A program made the position numbers and the translations under genes. Below are positions 23,362-32,816 of a stretch of 64,000 bases of DNA, piece by piece. Below the pieces are notes generated by a model. The model saw nothing but the letters and a program-made list of their open reading frames with translations. It searched no databases and was not told the DNA's origin. Each line of letters begins with the position of its first letter. The first letter of the stretch is position 1. Source of the DNA: Scandinavium manionii. GTDB taxonomy: Bacteria; Pseudomonadota; Gammaproteobacteria; Enterobacterales; Enterobacteriaceae. The stretch lies in contig NZ_JALIGC010000038.1 of NCBI RefSeq assembly GCF_024764775.1, forward strand, positions 434,001 through 498,000. The letters are read 5' to 3'.

Positions 23362-25899
23362 TTAAGGAACCTGAATAACCTCCTCAGATTCACGGTGCGT
23401 ATGGACCTCCTGCGCACTTAACCACAGCGGCTTGCGACCAAAGGTTTGATACAGGCTCAGCTGATCGTTGTAGTGTTTCGCAGGCGTGCCGTCCGGAGCG
23501 ATGAAACCGCTCTGGCCGGGCGCAACGACATCCCACGCCAGCACGCTGTCCGGTTTTTCCTTCGGCGAGAAGACAATCATGTCATTCTCCGTGCCCCGAT
23601 TTTGATACTCAGCCTGATGGCGCGCCTCTTTCGGCAACGCCTGTGGCACGCCAAAGAAGTTATTCGCGCGGAAGGTTAAATGCATAGCCGGGGTTTGCCA
23701 TTGGGTGATGTCGGTGCCGTAGCGCTGCGACAGCGTCTGCCAGCTTTCCCCTAACGCGGCCAGAATCACCTGCTGCGAAGGCTTGCCGCCGAACAGATCC
23801 ACCGCCTGCGGCACCGGGCTTTTCGACCCTTGCAGAGCTTCGTACAGAATTTTCGCCCCCACGCTAATGTTCAGCGAGCCGGTCGGGCCGTCCTGAGTCG
23901 TCTCATAACCACTGGCGGTGTACCAGCTGTTGAATGGCGCCGGCACGGCGGCGGCAACCGTCTGTTTTAACATGCTGGTCAGCCAGACATTGAGGATTTC
24001 AGACCCCGGCTGAGCCCAGGTTTTTCCATCGCTGTTCAGCGCATTCTGGCCGTCCCAGGCCGCTAACGTATTCACCAGCAACAGGCGTGGATCGTTGGCC
24101 GGAAGCCCTTTCACCGCGGTCTGCATTGCCGGTAAGAACAGGCGTAAATTCAGATCCTGACGACTGGTATGGCGAATGATGTCCCAGGCCTGCTCGCGGG
24201 TTAAGGTCAGCTGTTTGTCGATCAGACGTTTAATCTCATCCACCCGGTCTGCGCCGCCCCACAGAAACGCGAACAAATCGGAGGCGATATAACCCTCTTG
24301 CGGCGAGTTGTTCCAGTTGGCGATGTATCCTGACGCCGGGTTATACACCTGCGGATTGTTGCTGAACGGCAAAATCCCTTTCCAGTCCCACTGCCCGGTT
24401 CCGGGAACCGGCAGACGCGGATCGTGCTGCGGCTGACGTTGTGGGTAAGCGCCGGAATGAACATACCCGATATTGCCCTGCATATCGGCGTAGTACCAGT
24501 TGATAGTCAGCGCCTGCTGCGCGGCCTGCTGTTTCCACTCCGTCCAATCCCTGGCCTGCATCTGGTGCGTCCACGCCAGTAACGAAGCCACCTCTTTTCC
24601 GTCCCAGGCCCGCGCTTTCGCATAGGCGGTGTGCGTCGTATTGTCGGTTTTGATAACGTTGCCATGAAGGGTTCGCCAAACCGTAAAGTCGACAGGCGGC
24701 TCCCCTTTCACCGCAATCGTTTCATCCCGGCGCTGCATTTTCTGCCACTGGCCGTTGTGGAAATATTCGCCAGGACGCGCGGCATCAAGCTTCTCAGCGA
24801 AGATATCGACATCGTCGCCGAAGCCCGCAGTGGCGCCCCAGGAAATATGGCCGTTATGGCCAAACACCAGACCCGGATAGGCGAAAGGCGTGTTGCCGGT
24901 GACGTCATAGCCCGCACCGTGCAGGCCGATGCCGTAAGTGTATGCCGGGGCATACCAGCCAAACTGCGGGCCGTTAACCATTATCGCGTTGGCGTCCTTG
25001 GCTTTCGCTTTGCCGATCACCCACATGTTGCTGGTCGTAGGATATCCCGCCAGCCCGTTGGCTCCGCTGCGGGCAAACTGCGCCGCAACCGTCTCTCGGT
25101 TGTGCTGGGGTGATAACGCCAGCAGCGCGCCGTCGTCCCCTTTGGCCAGCCGCTCAAACATCGGTGCCGGGAGGTCATAACGCGGTAGCTGCATCGCGAG
25201 CTGCTTCGCCTCGGCGCTCAGTCGCAACGGATACTTCCCCTCTTTGGCGTCAATGGTGGTCGACGCCGCCGGGTTCACCAGCCATTTCAGCTGATTAAAC
25301 ACGCCCATACCTTTCTCGATGCCGTACTTATCCCGCAGCGCGGTCAGCAGCGCCAGGTTATCAATCTCGCTGGAGCTGTCAGAGAAACGGTTCGCCATAG
25401 TGCCGACAAACACCATCGCCACATCAAACGCGCGCCAGTGTTTAGGCATAAACCCCAGCTCGGTAAACTGCTGCGGCATTAGCGTCCCGGGCTGCGCATT
25501 GACCTTATCGATCCACGCATTCATCCCCTCAGCGTACCCTTCCAGAATGGCTTTCTCTTTCTCAGGCAGGGCATCAATCTGTGCCTGAATGGACGCGGGC
25601 CAGTAGTTGGTGCGAATGTCCTTATCGAAATCGAGATACTTTTTGCCCAACACTTCACTTACCGTTCCCTGCGTGCTGCGCCGGGCCATCTCCATCTGGA
25701 ACAGCCGGTCTTGCGCCACCACGTAGCCGTAACCGTAGAACAGACGACGCGCGTCGTTGGCGTAGATGTGTGGCACGCCGTAGCCGTCGCGTACAATTTT
25801 GACTTCCGTTGCCGTTGTGGCAGCCAGGGCACAGGATCCGCTGACACTCAGCACAATCCCTGTAAAACAGTTCACTATTTTATGATTTTTATTATTCAT
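23362..25899 (-). CDS. pac: Penicillin G acylase precursor (Ntn hydrolase)
   Basis: Periplasmic penicillin amidase, which hydrolyses phenylacetyl amides such as benzylpenicillin to phenylacetate and 6-aminopenicillanic acid. The 845-residue precursor has a signal peptide (cleavage near residue 26), alpha chain, spacer and beta chain. The beta chain begins at Ser290 in GLAGYPTT-SNMWVIG, the autocatalytic nucleophile, at the same number as in E. coli. The alpha-chain Arg171-Phe172 substrate-site pair (MANRFSDS) and the beta-chain NWNNSPQ oxyanion region are present. It is very similar to the Kluyvera and E. coli enzymes. SD AGAGGAT precedes ATG 25899. The natural role is probably use of phenylacetylated compounds; no hpa or paa genes adjoin it. 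Confidence 0.96.
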   Translation of the reverse strand: MNNKNHKIVNCFTGIVLSVSGSCALAATTATEVKIVRDGYGVPHIYANDARRLFYGYGYVVAQDRLFQMEMARRSTQGTVSEVLGKKYLDFDKDIRTNYWPASIQAQIDALPEKEKAILEGYAEGMNAWIDKVNAQPGTLMPQQFTELGFMPKHWRAFDVAMVFVGTMANRFSDSSSEIDNLALLTALRDKYGIEKGMGVFNQLKWLVNPAASTTIDAKEGKYPLRLSAEAKQLAMQLPRYDLPAPMFERLAKGDDGALLALSPQHNRETVAAQFARSGANGLAGYPTTSNMWVIGKAKAKDANAIMVNGPQFGWYAPAYTYGIGLHGAGYDVTGNTPFAYPGLVFGHNGHISWGATAGFGDDVDIFAEKLDAARPGEYFHNGQWQKMQRRDETIAVKGEPPVDFTVWRTLHGNVIKTDNTTHTAYAKARAWDGKEVASLLAWTHQMQARDWTEWKQQAAQQALTINWYYADMQGNIGYVHSGAYPQRQPQHDPRLPVPGTGQWDWKGILPFSNNPQVYNPASGYIANWNNSPQEGYIASDLFAFLWGGADRVDEIKRLIDKQLTLTREQAWDIIRHTSRQDLNLRLFLPAMQTAVKGLPANDPRLLLVNTLAAWDGQNALNSDGKTWAQPGSEILNVWLTSMLKQTVAAAVPAPFNSWYTASGYETTQDGPTGSLNISVGAKILYEALQGSKSPVPQAVDLFGGKPSQQVILAALGESWQTLSQRYGTDITQWQTPAMHLTFRANNFFGVPQALPKEARHQAEYQNRGTENDMIVFSPKEKPDSVLAWDVVAPGQSGFIAPDGTPAKHYNDQLSLYQTFGRKPLWLSAQEVHTHRESEEVIQVP

Positions 25900-26071
25900 T
25901 GAATCCTCTTGCAGATGAGTTAACGCGGTTTGATCCTGGCAAAAAACCTTGCCTTATCCAGAATCAAAAGCCACTTTGCAGAGGAATTGTGAGGATGCTA
26001 ACTAAATTTGATTCATTTTTTGATGTGTGTTGGAAATTTTGAATCACAAATAACGGTGAACTACAGGCATA

Positions 26072-26100
26072 AAAAAACGCCTCCCAATGGGAGGCGTTTT
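26072..26100 (-). terminator. Terminator of proP
   Basis: ACGCCTCCC / GGGAGGCGT stem with an AAT loop and, on the minus strand, a seven-base T-run. It lies 22-50 bases after the proP stop. Confidence 0.93.
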
Positions 26101-26121
26101 CGTAGACGTCACGCTGAAAAC

Positions 26122-27624
26122 TTACTCGTTGATACGCGGGTGCTGATCGACCAGACGGGTACGTTTTTCCTGCAACGCTTCAATTTCTGCATCAATATCT
26201 TCAATTTTATGTTCGATATTGTCGTGGTGCTCTTGCAGAATTTCTTTCGCTTCATGGATATCAGACGCCGCTGGCGTCGCACCTTTCAGCGGCTGATTAG
26301 CGGTTTCTTTCATGGTAATACCGGTCAGCAGACCGATAACCGCAACCACCATCAGGTAGTACGCTGGCATCATCAGATCCTGCGTATATTCCACCAGCCA
26401 CGCGGCAAGCGTTGGCGTCAGACCGGCAACCAGCACCGAAATGTTAAACGCACTGGCCAGCGCACTGTATCGAATATGCGTCGGGAACATCGCCGGCAGC
26501 GACGACGCCATCACGCCGATAAAGCAGTTCAGGATCACCGCCAGCAGCAGCAGCCCGGCGAAAATCAGGGCAACCACATCGCTGTTAATCATGATGAACG
26601 CTGGGATTGCGCACAGGAACAGCAGCACGCTACCGACCAGGACAAACGGACGACGACCAAAGCGGTCGCTCAGCATCCCGATAATCGGCTGAACAAACAG
26701 CATACCGACCATGATAGCGATGATGATCAGCACGCCGTGGTCTTCTGAATAATGCAGGTTATGCGACAGGTAGCTTGGCATGTAGGTCAGGAGCATGTAG
26801 TAGGTGACGTTGGTTGAAATCACCATCCCAACGCAGACCAGCAGCGCGCGCCAGTGTTTGGTCGCAATCTCTTTGAACGACACTTTCGGACCGTCCTGCA
26901 GACCCTGGCGGTCGCCCTGCTCCAGTTTCTCAACGTGTTGCTGGAACGCAGGCGTCTCTTCCAGAGCATGTCGCAGATACAGGCCGATAATGCCTAACGG
27001 CAGCGCCAGGAAGAACGGCAGACGCCAGCCCCACTCGAGGAAGTTGTCCTCGCCGACAATGGTGGAAATCAGTACCACCAGGCCCGCACCGAGCACGAAG
27101 CCCGCAATCGACCCGAAATCGAGCCAGCTGCCCATAAAGCCGCGCTTACGGTCCGGAGAATATTCCGCAACGAAGATAGACGCGCCGGTGTATTCCCCGC
27201 CGACCGAGAAGCCCTGCGCCATCTTACACAACAGCAGCAGAATCGGGGCCCAAATACCAATGGTGGCATACCCGGGTATCAGACCAATACAGAATGTACT
27301 GATCGACATAATAATGATGGTTATAGAGAGTATTTTCTGACGACCGTATTTATCGCCGAGCATCCCGAAGAACAGGCCACCCAGTGGACGGATCAGGAAG
27401 GGAACAGAGAAGGTCCCCAAAGCAGCAATCATCTGAACGCTAGGGTTAGCGTCCGGGAAGAAGACCTTACCAAGAGCGTAGGCCACAAAACCGTAGACAC
27501 CGAAGTCAAACCATTCCATCGCGTTACCGAGCGACGCAGCGGTAATCGCTTTGCGCAGCTTACTGTCGTCGATGATGGTGACATCACGTAGCGTGATCGG
27601 CTTAACTTTTTTCCTTTTTAGCAT
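26122..27624 (-). CDS. proP: Proline/glycine betaine osmosensory transporter ProP
   Basis: Proton symporter of the major facilitator superfamily that takes up proline, glycine betaine and related osmolytes when osmolality rises. The 500 residues include 12 transmembrane helices, the MFS loop GDKYGRQK and its repeat DRFGRRP. A C-terminal coiled coil (about residues 455-495, IEHKIEDIDAEIEALQEKR) tunes the osmotic set point in E. coli. Start MLKRKKVKPITLRD at 27624. A CRP-like site lies upstream at 27880. Confidence 0.98.
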   Translation of the reverse strand: MLKRKKVKPITLRDVTIIDDSKLRKAITAASLGNAMEWFDFGVYGFVAYALGKVFFPDANPSVQMIAALGTFSVPFLIRPLGGLFFGMLGDKYGRQKILSITIIIMSISTFCIGLIPGYATIGIWAPILLLLCKMAQGFSVGGEYTGASIFVAEYSPDRKRGFMGSWLDFGSIAGFVLGAGLVVLISTIVGEDNFLEWGWRLPFFLALPLGIIGLYLRHALEETPAFQQHVEKLEQGDRQGLQDGPKVSFKEIATKHWRALLVCVGMVISTNVTYYMLLTYMPSYLSHNLHYSEDHGVLIIIAIMVGMLFVQPIIGMLSDRFGRRPFVLVGSVLLFLCAIPAFIMINSDVVALIFAGLLLLAVILNCFIGVMASSLPAMFPTHIRYSALASAFNISVLVAGLTPTLAAWLVEYTQDLMMPAYYLMVVAVIGLLTGITMKETANQPLKGATPAASDIHEAKEILQEHHDNIEHKIEDIDAEIEALQEKRTRLVDQHPRINE

Positions 27625-27879
27625 GTTGTCCTCGTTAACTATCGCCGTGAGCGCACGCAGGGGGAGGCAAACACGAAGGTTCGCTTGTGTGCGGTTAGGG
27701 AGCGGCGAATTGCTGTGCTCCTCATTTCAAGCGTAGCAGGTTTACTTACACTGGCTGCTCACAGCCTGTACAACCGAACCTGTTGACGCCTGCTCTGGCA
27801 GTAAAAGATTCTGACCAAACCCTCAAAGTAGAGTGATATTTTCCGTACTTTCCTTTCTTACCCTAACAGTGTTTATATG

Positions 27880-27895
27880 TGTGATCAACTTCACG
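27880..27895 (-). promoter_or_regulatory. CRP site in the proP promoter region
   Basis: TGTGATCAACTTCACG is a strong CRP match, and its reverse complement matches the site described at E. coli proP P1. It lies 256 bases before proP. The 743-base gap between proP and kdgT (27625-28367) holds this site, the kdgT control elements listed below, and no gene that I can support. Confidence 0.65.
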
Positions 27896-28133
27896 GAAAA
27901 TAATGCTTACTGTTAAGTTGATTCATGAAACGTCAATAAGTTCATATTTGTGCTAAGTACATTCTTAATCCAGATTCTCCTCAGCCATAAGAAAAATGCC
28001 AATCACGCCAGCCAATTAACCAAAAATAAGCCTGGTAATTATTTATTTGCTAACGGTTTATTGTCGACAATTCTTTACATCCAATTCACACCCAATTGAT
28101 TATTTAAAGCCTCGCCACTCTTTCCTTTAAATA

Positions 28134-28165
28134 TGTGATCAGAATAACCAAAACACTGTTTTATT
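28134..28165 (+). promoter_or_regulatory. Candidate CRP half-site and KdgR-like operator for kdgT
   Basis: TGTGATCAGAATAAC (28134-28148) resembles one good and one weak CRP half-site. Directly after it, AAAACA-C-TGTTTT (28150-28162) is a perfect inverted repeat in AT-rich flanks, like KdgR boxes. KdgR and CRP control kdgT in enterobacteria. The assignment here is by resemblance and position. Confidence 0.42.
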
Positions 28166-28328
28166 TTCATTGAATCAACATTCCATTGATCGCATTATAG
28201 CCTCAGCGAATCAGCCCGCCGCTGATGAAGAGAAAACAACCAGGCTACCTCTGCTTAATTTTGCTCACATAAACAAACAGATACCTAAAAAACCGTTAGT
28301 CAATTTGTTGAACCGCATTCTTTTATGT

Positions 28329-28355
28329 CTTCCCAGCGCGGAGCGCTGTGGGAAG
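28329..28355 (+). promoter_or_regulatory. Hairpin abutting the kdgT ribosome-binding site
   Basis: CTTCCC-AGCGC-GGA-GCGCT-GT-GGGAAG folds into a stem of 5 plus 6 base pairs with one two-base bulge and a GGA loop. It ends one base before GCGAGGA, the Shine-Dalgarno of kdgT, so it could modulate translation or mRNA stability. Confidence 0.55.
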
Positions 28356-28367
28356 CGAGGATAGAAA

Positions 28368-29363
28368 ATGAAAATCAAAGCCACGATTGAACGTATCCCC
28401 GGTGGAATGATGTTAGTTCCACTGCTATTAGGCGCTGTGTTAAATACGCTCGCACCTGATACAGGAAATTATTTTGGTTCGTTCACCAAAGGAATGATTG
28501 GCGGTACGGTGCCAATCCTGGCGGTTTGGTTTTTCTGCATCGGGGCGTCGATCGACTTACGTGCCACCGGCACCGTACTGCGCAAATCCGGCACTCTGGT
28601 GCTCACAAAAATTGCTGTCGCGTGGGTCGTAGCGATGATCGCCGCCGCCTTTATTCCGGACGGCGGCATTCAGACTGGCTTCTTCGCCGGGCTGTCGGTG
28701 CTGGCACTGGTGTCAGCGATGGACATGACAAACGGCGGGCTATACGCCAGCCTGATGAATCAGTACGGCTCAAAAGAAGAATCCGGCGCATTCGTGCTGA
28801 TGTCACTGGAATCCGGCCCGCTGATGACCATGGTTATCCTCGGTTCCGCAGGCCTCGCCTCCTTTGAAGCACACCACTTTATTGGCGCAGTGCTGCCGTT
28901 CCTGATTGGCTTCGCCCTCGGCAACCTCGACCACGATTTCCGCACCTTCTTCAGCAAAGCGACGCCGGTGCTGATCCCGTTCTTCGGCTTCGCGCTGGGT
29001 AACACCATCAACCTGAGCGTGATTATGGACACCGGCCTGCTGGGTATCGTGCTGGGCGTGGCGGTAATCATCATTACCGGTATCCCACTGATTATTGCGG
29101 ACCGCGTGATTGGTGGCGGGAATGGTACAGCAGGCGTGGCGGCGTCGTCGGCAGCGGGTGCTGCGGTGGCGAACCCGGTAATTATCGCGCAGATTAACCC
29201 GGCCTTCGAACCGGTTGCCGCATCGGCAACGGCTCTGGTGGCAGCGAGCGTAATTGTGACGGCTATTCTGGTACCGATTATCACCGCGCTGTATGCCAAA
29301 CGCTTTGGCAACGTTCAGGCGAAGCAGCCTGAACCCGTGGCGGTCGAATCCTTACATCATTAA
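28368..29363 (+). CDS. kdgT: 2-keto-3-deoxygluconate permease KdgT
   Basis: Proton symporter importing 2-keto-3-deoxygluconate from pectin and uronate breakdown into the KDG kinase and aldolase pathway. The 331-residue membrane protein has about ten hydrophobic segments and keeps the family sequences IPGGMMLVPLLLG, SAMDMTNGGLYASLM, SLESGPLMTM and GGGNGTAGVAASSAAGAAVA. In E. coli kdgT lies elsewhere on the chromosome. Here it is inserted between proP and yjcZ and read divergently from proP with its own leader. Confidence 0.93.
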   Translation: MKIKATIERIPGGMMLVPLLLGAVLNTLAPDTGNYFGSFTKGMIGGTVPILAVWFFCIGASIDLRATGTVLRKSGTLVLTKIAVAWVVAMIAAAFIPDGGIQTGFFAGLSVLALVSAMDMTNGGLYASLMNQYGSKEESGAFVLMSLESGPLMTMVILGSAGLASFEAHHFIGAVLPFLIGFALGNLDHDFRTFFSKATPVLIPFFGFALGNTINLSVIMDTGLLGIVLGVAVIIITGIPLIIADRVIGGGNGTAGVAASSAAGAAVANPVIIAQINPAFEPVAASATALVAASVIVTAILVPIITALYAKRFGNVQAKQPEPVAVESLHH

Positions 29364-29386
29364 TCGTTCACTGACCGGCGGGGCCA

Positions 29387-30259
29387 TCAGGCCTCGTCGG
29401 TAAACAACTCTTCCAGCATCGCATCAACCAGCCGGGTCGCAGAACACAGACGCGGCATTCCCAGCGCCACCGGCTGCCACGTTTGCGTCACTGACCAGCA
29501 CACTGGCTGACGCACCGCGTCACAGCTACTGCCCAGCCAGGCCAACATCTCTTTGTGATCCATCAAGCCTAATGACGTCGGCGATGCCAGCCATTGATGA
29601 TAAAAATGACGCGTTTCCGTCGCAGCACCGATACCTTGCGCCAGATACTGAGCCGTCATTGAACGCAAACTGTCTTTCAGCAAGCCGCGCACTTCACCGT
29701 TTGCGAGCCGCCACGCATCACCAAACGCGCCCCAGCGCAGCTCTTCCAGCGCAATGTAACAGCGTCCGGCCAGCGACCAGCCGTCGTACTGCCCGGCGTG
29801 CCAGCGGGTGAACACTTCATCGCTGTGCGAACCGGATTCCACCATCAATCCACGCTGCGTCAGCGCCCGCTGTTTATGCTCCGCACGCTGGCTGAACTGT
29901 TCGCTCACCAGGCTAAACTGCTGGCGCAGCTCTGGCGAACTCTGGCTTTTGCTCTGTAACTGTTGCAGGTAACGGCTCATGCGTGTCAGCGCCAGATGAC
30001 CGGGGTCGAACTGACTGGCGAGTTTTTCCGCCAACCCGAGCCGCATAGCCGGGTTATCGCTAAACAGACCCGCCACCGACCACGGGCGCAGCTGCGTTTG
30101 CGCCACGATTTCATTCATCAGGCGTTCGCGAAACTGCTGCTGTTGCGGGGCAAGCGTATGCTGACGCGGGTTTTCAATACCCAGCACCAGATCCACCATA
30201 AATCGGGCATGAAGAGATTCCAGTATCCGGCCTGGCCCCTCCAGTAATCGCGTGTTCAT
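29387..30259 (-). CDS. yjcZ: CrfC-partner protein YjcZ
   Basis: A 290-residue soluble protein found next to crfC in E. coli and relatives. It begins MNTRLLEGPGRILESLHARFMVDLVLGIENPRQH and is largely helical. There is no known catalytic motif. The start ATG 30259 overlaps the crfC stop as TGATG, implying translational coupling; a GTG one codon earlier is also possible. The pairing suggests it works with the dynamin-like protein, but its role is not established. Confidence 0.88.
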   Translation of the reverse strand: MNTRLLEGPGRILESLHARFMVDLVLGIENPRQHTLAPQQQQFRERLMNEIVAQTQLRPWSVAGLFSDNPAMRLGLAEKLASQFDPGHLALTRMSRYLQQLQSKSQSSPELRQQFSLVSEQFSQRAEHKQRALTQRGLMVESGSHSDEVFTRWHAGQYDGWSLAGRCYIALEELRWGAFGDAWRLANGEVRGLLKDSLRSMTAQYLAQGIGAATETRHFYHQWLASPTSLGLMDHKEMLAWLGSSCDAVRQPVCWSVTQTWQPVALGMPRLCSATRLVDAMLEELFTDEA

Positions 30260-32601
30260 CACTGTTCAGCCGCAAAAAGGGTTTGAATATCATCACGCAA
30301 CAGGCGCGCATCCTCTTCAATCCAGCGCACCGTGGCCAGGCACTGAGCAAGCTGCTGGCAAAGAGCGTTAACCGTGGACTGATGCTGTTGGCGCAAAGAG
30401 AGACTCTCCTGCAAATTTTTCTGCAAGTCGCTGAGGCTCTGAGAAAACTCCGCAAAGAAGGTCACCATTCCCGCCGTAACAGAGACATCGACTTGCGCGG
30501 CTAAAGCTTTAAGGATTTGTGAGCAGAAAGTCGAAATACTCACCACGATACGCTCCTTAATCGCATTCATATCAATGATGTAACGCGTTTTAGTCATCAC
30601 ATAATCATCCCAGCCCCAGCCAGGATTGTTCAGCCAGCGGCTAATGGAATCGCGCATCCCGCCGCGCTGGCTACCCAACGGCAGATCTTCGGTGGCAATC
30701 GCCCCATTAAACCACTGCGGCATGGTGATTTGCAGCGAACCGGACTGAAACACTGGCAGCGTTATCCGCGTGCGGAACCCGGCGCGGTGCAGTTCTTCCT
30801 TCACATGAGATTCAATCGGCTTCAGCGCGTCATCAAGCGTTCGGCTGAGCGACGTTTCGAGCTGGTCAAAACGCAACGACAGCTCGCGAATAATGCTTTG
30901 CTGACAGGCAAACACCGTGCCTTCACAGTCGGCACGAATAATGCTGAGCAGCCGGTTAGCCTGCTCCTCATCATCGAGCACGATTTCGCCACTGTCATCA
31001 TGCTGCGACCATTGCAAATCCGCGCCGTTAGCGAGGCTCATCAGCCGCAGATTGTCCGCGCTAAAGCTGCTGTCGAGCAGCGCTAAAATCTCACTTTTCT
31101 GCCCGGCAATGAACGATTCTGCAGCGTCCAAAGCCTGTTCCACTTCGTGGCTAATTTCTTCGCTCACCCTCCGCTGGCGCACCTCACACTGCGCCATATC
31201 TTCTTCGAGACGAACGATATTATCCTGCAACTGCTCGGCGGCGACGGTCAGCCCTTGCAGGCGAAACTCCAGGAAATCCCGGGCGCTCTGGGCGTAGTTC
31301 AGCAGCTTGTGTGAAGCGGAACGCAGTGCGAACAGCGAGGCGTTGGCGTGCGCGGCGTGCAGCAGCATATTGATGGGTTTTTCAAACAGCGAATCTTCCC
31401 ACAGCAAATCTGCCGCGTGGCGAATGTGGGTCACGTCAGCCAGATCGGCGGTTCGCCAACGGCGACCGAGTGCCGCTTCGGCAAAATCCTGCACCCAGCG
31501 CTGCTCCTGCGGGTCGGGTAATCTGCCGTGAAGGGTCAGCTCATGGCGCGCGCGATTGGCGAGATAACCCCACATCGATGACACTGGGTAAATCTGTCCC
31601 GGATGAATATACCCCTTCATCAGCGTGCCGGAGATCATCGCCCGCACCTGATCCTCATCGTCGCTGTTTCGGTCCTTCTGATCGAATTTGTTCACCAGCG
31701 CGTACAGCGGTACCGACTTGCTCACCGCGGTAATCGCCTGGCGCACTTCCTGATCGGAAATGGATTTGAGCTGGGTGTAATCCATCACCGCCAACACCGC
31801 CGAGGCGCGGGCCAGCTGCTCATTAAGCATTTTTTGCAGATGCGGTTGCCCGGCTTCGTTCGGTCCCGGCGTGTCCAGCAGCGTCAACTGGCCTGCGTTT
31901 TCGCCCAGTCCGGCGAGATGCACGAACTCCACTTCAATCACTGGAATATGTTCAATGGAAGCGTAATCGGCAAAGGGAAAGTCGACGTCCATTGCTCGAG
32001 AAAGACGAACCAAATCATTCAGGCTTTTCAGACACTGAAATATGGGTTGCGCCCCGAGATAATGTTTTTCAAAAGCAACGCCGCCGATAATACGCTCGAG
32101 CAGGGCGTTCATGTCTTTATCCATTTCGAGCTTGAGCGCAAGTTTAGCCCGGTCGACGCGACGAAGTTTATCCTGCAATTCATGCATTAAGCGTTCAATG
32201 GGCTTAGCATGAATAAAATTAAGACCAGGTTCTTTCTGACCCGGCGTATGGCGAATAAGCGTGGGTAATGCGGTCATCGGCCGGTTGCGGTTAGGCAAAA
32301 CCTCCGTTCCAACGATGGCATTAATGGTGGTGGATTTGCCCGCCTTCATTGTGCCAACAATCGCCAGCACCATTTCCAGACGAGTAATTTTACGCAGCTC
32401 GTTATTCAGCGTCTCCTGCTGCGTCACCAATAAATGGCTTCCCGGATTGCGGCCATGCGAGCCCCCAGGCGCCTCAGACATTGCCTGTGCACCGCTCAGC
32501 AGATTACCCGGAAGCCCATTCACGGTATCGAGATGTCGTAATGCCAGCTGCAGCAAGCGCTCAGCTTCCTGACTCAATTCAAATATTGTCTGTGTGTACA
32601 T
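30259..32601 (-). CDS. crfC: Dynamin-like GTPase CrfC (clamp-binding sister replication fork colocalisation protein)
   Basis: Large GTPase of 780 residues. A dynamin-type G domain occupies the N-terminal 380 residues, with P-loop GTMKAGKST near residue 83, switch region TALPTLIRHTPG, LLDTPGPNEAG (G3) and LVNKFDQKD (G4). The remainder is a long helical stalk with coiled coil. E. coli CrfC binds the replication clamp and helps hold sister forks together. It is somewhat longer than E. coli CrfC (742), with extra residues near position 30-60 and in the stalk. Translation is coupled to yjcZ. Confidence 0.93.
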   Translation of the reverse strand: MYTQTIFELSQEAERLLQLALRHLDTVNGLPGNLLSGAQAMSEAPGGSHGRNPGSHLLVTQQETLNNELRKITRLEMVLAIVGTMKAGKSTTINAIVGTEVLPNRNRPMTALPTLIRHTPGQKEPGLNFIHAKPIERLMHELQDKLRRVDRAKLALKLEMDKDMNALLERIIGGVAFEKHYLGAQPIFQCLKSLNDLVRLSRAMDVDFPFADYASIEHIPVIEVEFVHLAGLGENAGQLTLLDTPGPNEAGQPHLQKMLNEQLARASAVLAVMDYTQLKSISDQEVRQAITAVSKSVPLYALVNKFDQKDRNSDDEDQVRAMISGTLMKGYIHPGQIYPVSSMWGYLANRARHELTLHGRLPDPQEQRWVQDFAEAALGRRWRTADLADVTHIRHAADLLWEDSLFEKPINMLLHAAHANASLFALRSASHKLLNYAQSARDFLEFRLQGLTVAAEQLQDNIVRLEEDMAQCEVRQRRVSEEISHEVEQALDAAESFIAGQKSEILALLDSSFSADNLRLMSLANGADLQWSQHDDSGEIVLDDEEQANRLLSIIRADCEGTVFACQQSIIRELSLRFDQLETSLSRTLDDALKPIESHVKEELHRAGFRTRITLPVFQSGSLQITMPQWFNGAIATEDLPLGSQRGGMRDSISRWLNNPGWGWDDYVMTKTRYIIDMNAIKERIVVSISTFCSQILKALAAQVDVSVTAGMVTFFAEFSQSLSDLQKNLQESLSLRQQHQSTVNALCQQLAQCLATVRWIEEDARLLRDDIQTLFAAEQ

Positions 32602-32816
32602 GGTTAAAGTATTCCCTTAACGCAAATTTTATAACTTTTATTTGTCAGACTTTTTTATATCCGGGTTTTATTTTTTATATAATTATCCGTACGACGAAAG
32701 AAAACGCAGTACGTAAGAAACCCAGGAGATATACAGATTAACGCCATAAACAGCATTCAACAGGATATATTGCATATAAATTTCCTGTCGGAATAGAGTA
32801 AATAAGTTAGCGCCTG

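Noticed and set aside
28170..28364. Small open frame of 64 codons before kdgT
   Set aside because: It overlaps the kdgT leader hairpin and ribosome-binding site, starts with TTG with no Shine-Dalgarno, and resembles no family.
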